From Candidatus Zixiibacteriota bacterium (lineage in GTDB: Bacteria; Zixibacteria; MSB-5A5; GN15; JACZUZ01): a DNA stretch of 5,161 nucleotides. Under the pieces are notes generated by a model. That model worked only from the letters and a program-made list of their open reading frames with translations. It was not told the origin of the DNA and did not search any database. A program made the translations under genes and the position numbers. How positions within the stretch are numbered: position 1 is the stretch's first letter; every line of letters starts with the position of its first letter. The stretch lies in contig JADFNA010000166.1 of the NCBI GenBank assembly GCA_022563625.1, positions 1-5,161 of the forward strand, read 5' to 3'. Shown here piece by piece: positions 1-5,161 of this stretch.

Positions 1-2823
1 GATCGGTTGGAGTTGTCTCTTGTTACTCCTGTGTTTACTGGTGTAGCTCTGTGTGACAGAGCGCTTATCATTGCTTTCGACCAATTTGGCAATTCTAAAG
101 ATGATCTTGACCTGACAAACCAGCCTCTGCGGCTAAGCGTCGATGATGGAACTTTATCACCGGCGACAATTAGCGCTCCCGGACCGTTTGCCGACGGAGT
201 TATTGATTTGAAGGCGGCTGGTGTAATGTTTTCAGATTTCATTGGCGTGACAAAATTGACTGCGAGAGTGGGAGCTATAGAGAGTCCATCTCTTAGCATT
301 GAGATTGGCGGAGCTCGTATTATCTCGCCTCCGAACAGCAAATTTCCGCTTACTCTCCCGGCGAATACCTGGCTATCCTTCGCATTCGGTTTTGCTTACT
401 CGGGAGCAGAACTTGGCGTAGTGGATTCGGTGCGCGTCGAAAACACTTCTCTTGGCCCGGTCGCATTTGAGGAGGAGATACTAACTTCAGATATATTGTT
501 AATTGACAGCGCGCTAATCTTTGGCAGCGCCGAGACCTCAATTGCCGTTACAACCTTTGCGCTCCGTGTCGATATAACACATCCTGATGTGCCTCCGAAA
601 TTTTGCCGGTCTGCTTTCACAACTCTCATTCCGATATCCTTCACACTCGACCAACCTGCTCCGCAATCTGGCGCGGATACGCTACTGATGGGCACAATTT
701 ATGAATCATATACAGGTTTTGGATTCAGATCGCCACACCCCGTAACGAATGTGTTAAGCGCCACGTTAGAAGTCCTCAGTGACACAGGCTGGTTTGAGTT
801 CGGTCAGTTGAACAACGCCCCGGCGCCATATTCTGACGCTGTCAACGACTTACTCGAATATTCACTTGCCACGCCGACAAGCTCTGAAATCGCAGAGGGT
901 GACCATGATTTGCGTATTATCATGGAGCTTACCGACGGAGTATTTACATATCCCGACACAGCCTCCGCGATTAATCGAGTTACATTCCTGAAGCCATTCC
1001 GATTGACTCCCATAGCAAACTCATTGTCGCCATCGCGTTGGTTTCCATTGGCGCCGGTTTCTTACTCCGGCCAATTTGAGGCTTCTGATTTGTCGCGTTT
1101 TTCAGCGATTCAAGATGCGATTTTCGAACTCTTTGATAGCGCTAATGTATTTTCGGCGCCAGCTTCTGTCGGTATCTTTGTTGAGATGGACGCTGTTGTC
1201 GAAATAGTCTCGGCGCCGCTCACGCTTCCGGCAATATCCGCTGAATCACAATTAGGCGCCAGATTCATAGTCCGTATCGTAGAATTTGGTGTTGAGAGAG
1301 TGGACACCATAGCGGCCTCACCAGCTACAGTTACTGTGGGAGCGTTGAATCCTCTGCTGATATCCTCAGCAGTGGCGCTTGTACCCAATGCGCCGCGTGT
1401 TAACACAGATCAACAATTCACGCTCGTAGTAGAAATTACAAATACAAGCCAGGTAAGTGTGCCGGATGCTGTTATTCGTCTTTCCAGCAACGGGTCAAGT
1501 GTTTTTGCCAGTGAGGTCTCTGTCGGAACACTCGGCGCCGGGCAAACTCAGACGCTGCCAATCGCGGTGACGGCCGCGGCCGCTGTAAACGCTTTAGAAT
1601 TGATTTCAATATCAGCGCATTCAGGACAGTCCGGTCCGGCGCAATCAACTGACGTTTTGACACTAATAGTCGAACGTCCGGCGAGTGTGCGCCTTGAGGC
1701 ATCACTTTCGCCGCTGAGTGGATCAATCGCGCAGATCGGCCGCCAGTTAACTATGGAGTTTCGCCTGATTAACGAGGGAGAGGCTGAAATAGGTGACGGA
1801 CAAATTGCGATCAGCGCAGTTGGGGCGGGGCTGAACTTTTCTGTCACGGAAACTATCAACAAAGAAAAGCAAACCGTTCAACTCGGCGCCCCAAATAGAG
1901 AAGGCGGCCTGACTGTCAGCGCGTCTCTGTCTCAGATTCCGATGGACAAAAACATCGGCAGCGCCGCCGCGCTGGTTCGACCCGGAGCGGACAGCTTTGT
2001 GGCCGCGCTGGCTGTTGTCGCCTCGCTGACAAAAGTTGGCGCTTCGATAACTTTGACAGAACCGGCGGGCATTTTACTTGGCGAAGTCCGGCGGTTGGTG
2101 AATATTGAGTTCTCGAACTCATCAATTGACAAGAAAGCCAATATCGAAATCGAAAGTATGCGGATTTATTTCCGCGAGCCATCAGGCGCATTACTGGCGC
2201 CAGCGGATTTGCTCAACCTGAATCAGACTGTTCTGCTGGACGACAATAATCACGTCGCCAGCGGGCGCCTGACTATCGACAGCGCCCTTCAGATATTTTT
2301 CGCCCCGAATTCACTGGCGCCGGGAAGTTCGGCGCTGTATCACTTGAACGTACAAATTGATCCCTCGGCGCGTATTGGCGCTTTTGAAGTGAGTATACCT
2401 GTGGATGAAATCAAGGTCCTGGTAACCGACGGAATTCAGTCGGGGCAGATACTTTCGCCTGAAGCGCCAGCCGGCTCGCCCGGGGTTATAGAAAAAACCT
2501 ACATCCTCGGCGCTCCCGCTTTTGCATCATCTTTTACGCCGATGAACAATCCGTTTGACCCGTCGGCCGGTCCGAATCAGTATCGCTTTACGCTGTCGGC
2601 TGATGCAGAAATGGAACTCGCAATCTACACTCTGACAGGTGATCCGGTGTATCGCAAGATATATGCGCCCGGAAGCGCCGGTGGCAGCTCCGGTGTGCAG
2701 CTTATATTTTGGGATGGACGTAATGATAATGGGGCCGTAGTGAGAAACGGAGTCTATCTGCTTTATCTGACCAACCTGACGACCGGCGAGAAGGCCACGC
2801 TCAAACAGGCGATACTGCGATGA
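1..2823 (+). CDS. Large secreted/surface Ig-like multidomain protein with FlgD-Ig-like C-terminal domain, 5' partial
   Basis: The reading frame is open from base 1 (GAT CGG TTG...) to the TGA at 2821-2823, so the start and any signal peptide lie upstream. The TTG at 7 is only the first start-like codon. The roughly 940 visible residues are beta-rich, with many alternating hydrophobic strands and only two cysteines. Residues are counted from base 7. Residues 1 to about 100 look like an invasin/Big_1-style Ig module (AFDQFGN, then VDDGTLSP). About 447-557 and 557-680 look like CARDB/DUF11-type modules (VVEITNTS and FRLINEGEAEIGDG are typical). About 680-835 is another strand-rich module without a clear family. 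About 848-938 is a FlgD-Ig/type-IX-sorting-like domain: NPFDPS, then IYTLTGDPVY, W902 in WDGRNDNG, NGVYLLYL, and a basic end KQAILR. The likely role is a cell-surface or exported structural or adhesive protein; the substrate or partner is unknown. It overlaps the next gene by 4 bases. Coding is certain, the C-terminal domain is well supported, and the upstream module names are tentative. Confidence 0.88.
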   Translation, partial: DRLELSLVTPVFTGVALCDRALIIAFDQFGNSKDDLDLTNQPLRLSVDDGTLSPATISAPGPFADGVIDLKAAGVMFSDFIGVTKLTARVGAIESPSLSIEIGGARIISPPNSKFPLTLPANTWLSFAFGFAYSGAELGVVDSVRVENTSLGPVAFEEEILTSDILLIDSALIFGSAETSIAVTTFALRVDITHPDVPPKFCRSAFTTLIPISFTLDQPAPQSGADTLLMGTIYESYTGFGFRSPHPVTNVLSATLEVLSDTGWFEFGQLNNAPAPYSDAVNDLLEYSLATPTSSEIAEGDHDLRIIMELTDGVFTYPDTASAINRVTFLKPFRLTPIANSLSPSRWFPLAPVSYSGQFEASDLSRFSAIQDAIFELFDSANVFSAPASVGIFVEMDAVVEIVSAPLTLPAISAESQLGARFIVRIVEFGVERVDTIAASPATVTVGALNPLLISSAVALVPNAPRVNTDQQFTLVVEITNTSQVSVPDAVIRLSSNGSSVFASEVSVGTLGAGQTQTLPIAVTAAAAVNALELISISAHSGQSGPAQSTDVLTLIVERPASVRLEASLSPLSGSIAQIGRQLTMEFRLINEGEAEIGDGQIAISAVGAGLNFSVTETINKEKQTVQLGAPNREGGLTVSASLSQIPMDKNIGSAAALVRPGADSFVAALAVVASLTKVGASITLTEPAGILLGEVRRLVNIEFSNSSIDKKANIEIESMRIYFREPSGALLAPADLLNLNQTVLLDDNNHVASGRLTIDSALQIFFAPNSLAPGSSALYHLNVQIDPSARIGAFEVSIPVDEIKVLVTDGIQSGQILSPEAPAGSPGVIEKTYILGAPAFASSFTPMNNPFDPSAGPNQYRFTLSADAEMELAIYTLTGDPVYRKIYAPGSAGGSSGVQLIFWDGRNDNGAVVRNGVYLLYLTNLTTGEKATLKQAILR
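2548..2820 (+). other. FlgD-Ig-like / T9SS-sorting-like C-terminal domain of gene 1
   Basis: This segment encodes the last 91 residues of the first gene. The order of motifs is the classic one for C-terminal FlgD-Ig or type-A sorting-like domains: an NPF.P entry, a hydrophobic strand (YRFTLSAD), an ELAIYTLTG strand, a Gly-rich linker, FWDGRNDNG, an NGVYLLYL strand and a final K/R-containing strand. In Bacteroidota such tails direct passage through the type IX secretion system. In other FCB-group and deep lineages the same fold ends many exported proteins without a proven sorting role. Presence of the domain is read from sequence; a sorting function here is inference. Confidence 0.8.
2820..2823 (+). 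promoter_or_regulatory. ATGA start-stop overlap (translational coupling)
   Basis: The ATG of the second gene shares bases with the TGA of the first. No Shine-Dalgarno-like purine run lies 5-12 bases before this ATG (the stretch reads ...caggcgatactgcg); the nearest, gagaagg, is more than 20 bases upstream. The second gene is therefore probably translated by reinitiation or coupling to the first, which also supports this start and a shared transcript. A family with leaderless or SD-independent initiation would fit equally well. Confidence 0.75.
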
Positions 2824-2900
2824 TCTATAAAGCGAATAAAATACGTCTTCTGGTTGTAGCATTGATCGGCCCGGCGCTATTGGCGGCGGCTGTTACAGCG
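2820..2900 (+). other. Sec signal peptide of the barrel protein
   Basis: The first 27 residues have a short basic n-region (K4, K7, R9), an uninterrupted hydrophobic core from L10 to about A24 and a small-residue cleavage site VTA before GEGEAG. There is no lipobox cysteine, so signal peptidase I processing is expected. This fits an outer-membrane barrel destination. Confidence 0.85.
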
Positions 2901-4559
2901 GGCGAGGGGGAAGCTGGGAATCAATCCGCCCTGGCGCATGGAGTCGGAGTGCGCGCCCTTGCGTTGGGCGGCGCCTATGTCTCACTGGCGGATGACGCAG
3001 ACGCAGTGACCTGGAACCCGGCCTGGCTGACGCATCTTGACCGCCACTCGTTCTCAGCCACCTATGTCGAGTTTGTGGAAGGCACGGAAATACAAAACGC
3101 ATCATGGGGGAATTACTTTGACGGTCTTGGCGGTATCGGCCTGTCCTTCTCGCGTTTGGGGACGAATGAGTTCCCGTCAGTCATCAACTGGGTCCCGCAG
3201 CCCGGAAATATTGAATACAGCACATCGATTACGACGTTGGCGGCCGCGTTTAACGTTACTGATGGTCTGAGTGTCGGGGTGTCAGGCAAGGCTCTGTATG
3301 AGTCACTATTTGGCGCGAATGACTATTCATTCGGCCTGGATGCGGCGGCGGCCTACCGGCGGGACAAGTTCAGCGCCGGACTTCTGGTGCGTGATCTTCT
3401 GGCGACAGATATTGAATTGACCTCAAATGGCCAGGGCATACCAATTACCGCACAGCTTGGCCTGTCAATTTCAGATTGGGAGTTCAGCGAGTTTGTCAGC
3501 GCCACGGCCGCGGTTGATGTGGAACTAATTGAGGAGCGCGGGGCGGTACTGCACAGCGGCATAGAGGGGGTGTTGGGCGACGCTGTTGCCGTGCGAATCG
3601 GATTGACACAAGACGATTTGACTTTTGGCGCCGGATTTATTTTCAACAACCTGACACTGGATTACGCGTATCGCTCGCTGGAAAATCTCAGGGATTCGCA
3701 TCGCTTCGGGCTGTCATTGACATTCGGGAAAACACTTGAAGACCGCCGGGCTGAGTCGCGCGCACGGCACGAGGCGCTGGGCCGCAGCTATGCGGAAAGC
3801 GACCGCCAGCGCCGCGCAGGGGAAAGCTACAACAGGGCCAATGATTATGTCAGCGCCGGGAAGTTGGACTCGGCTGCGCTGAGCTACCAGATAGCGCTGA
3901 GTCTGGATTCGACTTATCTGGACGCTGGTCAGCGTTTGGGAGATGTTGAAAAGCAAATCGCGGAGCGTGACGCTCAACTGGCGGCTGAAACCGCCAGGGG
4001 CGCTGGGTTGGATTCTCTGGCTCTTTCGCAACTGGCCTCACGGTTGACACTTGATCTGGCTGAGGAGCTGGCCGGTCAGACGCGATACCGGGCCGCCTTG
4101 AGTATGTTGAACGCAGCTCTTGAAAGTGATCCGCTCAACGACACACTCAACGAAGCGATTAGTAAGATTACCAACGCACAGCAAAGCTGGAAGAGCGGGC
4201 AGTCGCGCTCGGCCCGGGGGGCGATGCAGTCGGGCAGCTATCAGAAGGCGCTGGAACTCTATGCCGATTTGCTGCGCGAGTTTCCCGATGATCGGGCAAC
4301 TCAAAGCGTACTCGCGGCTCTGGGGTCACGCTTGCGCGTTTCAGATATGCTCAGCGAAGCGCGGGCGAGATTTGAAGAGGAAGACTATGATGCGGCGCGT
4401 CTGACAGCCGAGAACATTTTGCTGATAGAATCCGCCAATTCGGCCGCTCAGGACTTGCTGAAGTTGATCAAGCAAGCTTCGGCCTCGCCGTCGGATCTGG
4501 ACGCTCTGTGGGATGATCCAGCCGATGCGCAGGCTATGTCCCAGGCGTTGGAATTTGTT
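2820..4559 (+). CDS. PorV/PorQ-type outer-membrane beta-barrel protein with C-terminal TPR region, 3' truncated at junction
   Basis: The start is the ATG in the ATGA overlap. Residues 1-27 form a Sec signal peptide: basic n-region, hydrophobic core RLLVVALIGPALLAAA, likely cleavage after VTA. Residues about 37-70 carry the PorV/PorQ (UPF0164-like) opening: GVGVRALALGGAYVSLADD followed by AVTWNPAWL. Repeated amphipathic strands follow (GGIGLSFSRLG, LSVGVSGKALYE, FSAGLLVRDLL, LTFGAGFIFNNLTLDYAY), ending at RFGLSLTFGK near residue 303. About 304-580 is helical and charged, with some four TPR-like units (about 333-378, 411-451, 466-501, 512-550; for example YQKALELYADLLREFPDD). The predicted place is the outer membrane with a periplasmic helical extension. 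The frame stays open to a TAG at 4827-4829, but codons after about 4559 are the antisense of an oxidase gene, so the last roughly 90 residues are not native. The native part has no cysteine; the tail has one. Being co-transcribed with a surface protein suggests an export or anchoring partner. The family call is strong, the function is inferred. Confidence 0.87.
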
Positions 4560-4566
4560 CGCGCCG
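4545..4566. other. Chimeric junction between unrelated sequences
   Basis: Left of this point the + strand encodes a TPR region; right of it the - strand encodes a FAD-linked oxidase domain. The oxidase matches its family through EFGGA (A encoded by 4560-4562) and then reads NKFQRLGHSL instead of the expected SGEHGDG-type continuation. The TPR protein loses its helical pattern at about the same base and becomes a Gly/Val/Arg/His-rich, antisense-like tail. GC content rises across the point. The break is best placed at 4553-4562; the exact base cannot be fixed without the parent sequences, because a few bases of microhomology could be shared. An assembly or cloning chimera is more likely than a natural rearrangement. 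Confidence 0.83.
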
Positions 4567-5161
4567 CCGAACTCCAGCACCAGGTCCGATATCTCCTCGG
4601 CGATGGCGACCATGGTGTCGACACCCTCGGTGGTCTTCACGTTGACCACGGGCCGTATGTGCAGGCAGCCGGTGCTCGCGTGGCCGTAGTACGCGGAGGT
4701 TGTGTTGTGACGAGCCACGATCTCCTCGAAGCGGCGGACGTACTCCGGCAGCTGCTCGGGCGAGACGGCCGTGTCCTCGACGTACGGGAGGGGCTTGGCG
4801 TCGCCCTTGAGCGCCATCGACAGCCCTAGCCCAGCCTCGCGTAGCGAGTACCAGCGGCGGTGGAGCGCCGGGTCGGAGGTCGTCAGCGTCGCGTACCCGA
4901 GGTTGCGGTGGTCGAGGTCGGCCTTGAGCGCGTCGAGCTTCGAGCGGACCTCGGCCTCCGTATCGCCGTAGAACTCGACGAACAGAAGCTCGGTCGGGTC
5001 GCCCTCCAGGAAGTCCATCAGGTGCCGGTAGCCGGGGTTCTCCGCGCAGTTCTTGAGCACCATGCGGCCGATCATCTCGACGGCCGACGGCCCGTGCTCC
5101 AGGATCGGGACGGCGGCCTCCATGCACTCGATGAGGCCGTTGAAGTGCACCACCCCGAGCC
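4560..5161 (-). CDS. FAD-linked oxidase (GlcD/YdiJ-like) C-terminal FAD-oxidase domain, partial at both ends
   Basis: Reading leftwards from the window edge, 200 full codons form one frame. There is no real start: the GTG codons at 5153-5148 lie inside the domain, since codons upstream (Leu-Gly) continue the frame off the edge. The protein matches the FAD-oxidase C-terminal domain of large FAD/Fe-S dehydrogenases (GlcD, YdiJ and D-lactate or D-2-hydroxyacid dehydrogenase relatives). Landmarks are VVHFNGLIECMEAAVPIL and GPSAVEM near the edge, ELLFVEFYGDTEAEV, a RRWYSLREAGLG segment, VEDTAV (4764-4781), the conserved GHASTGCLHIRP (4650-4685) with its metal/substrate-site-type histidines, and EEISDLVLEFGGA at the break. 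These enzymes oxidise 2-hydroxyacids and pass electrons to a quinone or an Fe-S module. The N-terminal FAD-binding (PCMH) domain would lie beyond 5161. The rest of this domain and any Fe-S half are missing at the junction. Composition is GC-rich and unlike the left part. The substrate cannot be told. Confidence 0.88.

Noticed and set aside
7..9. TTG as the start codon of gene 1
   Set aside because: The frame continues upstream to base 1 without a stop, there is no visible ribosome-binding site, and no signal peptide follows as would be expected for a surface protein.
350..2862. Several - strand frames of 60-110 codons opposite gene 1
   Set aside because: They overlap each other and a continuous + strand protein with recognisable domains, show no family motifs, and are rich in Ser/Arg/Pro as expected of antisense shadows.
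4341..4559. Extension of the oxidase frame on the - strand past the junction
   Set aside because: The residues after EFGGA (NKFQRLGHSL...) do not continue the oxidase family and are the exact antisense of the TPR coding region in the same codon register.
4400..4760. A natural convergent, overlapping gene pair (TPR gene against oxidase gene)
   Set aside because: Both proteins would lack their conserved ends, and the oxidase would lose its usual post-GGA motif. Real convergent genes keep intact C-termini.
4563..4829. C-terminal 90 residues of the + strand barrel/TPR frame as a native domain
   Set aside because: They are the antisense of well-conserved oxidase codons, are rich in Gly/Val/Arg/His and lack the TPR pattern seen before the junction.
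4534..5127. Second long - strand frame of 197 codons over the oxidase region
   Set aside because: It is very rich in Arg, Gly and Ala with no domain pattern, a frame-shifted shadow of the oxidase gene in GC-rich DNA.
5148..5153. GTG codons as the start of the oxidase on the - strand
   Set aside because: They encode Val-Val inside a conserved strand of the FAD-oxidase domain, and the frame is open to the window edge with family-like residues before them.
1..5161. CRISPR array, tRNA/rRNA genes, insertion-sequence ends, riboswitches or terminators
   Set aside because: No regularly spaced direct repeats, cloverleaf-like segments, terminal inverted repeats or GC-hairpin plus T-run were seen, and almost all bases are accounted for by coding sequence.

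Overview
The window holds two unrelated pieces of bacterial DNA that meet near position 4557. Positions 1 to about 4559 are the end of one gene and most of a second, both on the + strand and joined by an ATGA overlap. From about 4560 to the right edge is part of a different gene on the - strand. It is visibly richer in GC: sampled lines give about 67%, against roughly 45-57% for most of the left part. Neither gene that meets the junction has its proper C-terminus, so the join looks like a chimeric assembly or a rearrangement, not a natural convergent gene pair.

Left part. Gene 1 (1-2823, 5' end outside the window) encodes a large, cysteine-poor, beta-rich protein. It appears to be a chain of Ig-like or CARDB-like modules ending in a FlgD-Ig-like (type IX-sorting-like) C-terminal domain, with the typical NPF...WDGRNDNG...NGVYLLYL...LR pattern. 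Gene 2 (2820 to about 4559) encodes a signal peptide, a PorV/PorQ-type (UPF0164-like) outer-membrane beta-barrel and then a helical TPR region. It is cut off at the junction after about 580 residues. This combination is typical of uncultured members of the FCB group and neighbouring phyla (Zixibacteria, Marinimicrobia, KSB1 and similar). That placement is inferred from protein style, not from a marker gene.

Right part. The - strand fragment (5161 down to about 4560) is the FAD-oxidase C-terminal domain of a large FAD-linked oxidase of the GlcD/YdiJ type, which usually carries a fused Fe-S half. It is open at the window edge and stops abruptly after EFGGA, where the family normally continues into a SGEHGDG-like segment. 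The source organism is unknown beyond being GC-rich.

How the genes work together. The left pair is plausibly one operon for a cell-surface protein and an outer-membrane partner, perhaps involved in its export, anchoring or assembly. This is the most interesting biological hypothesis in the window, but it rests on architecture and adjacency alone. The oxidase fragment has no supported functional link to the pair. I saw no RNA genes, CRISPR arrays, insertion sequences, promoters or terminators. Almost every base is coding, and there is no intergenic stretch of note.
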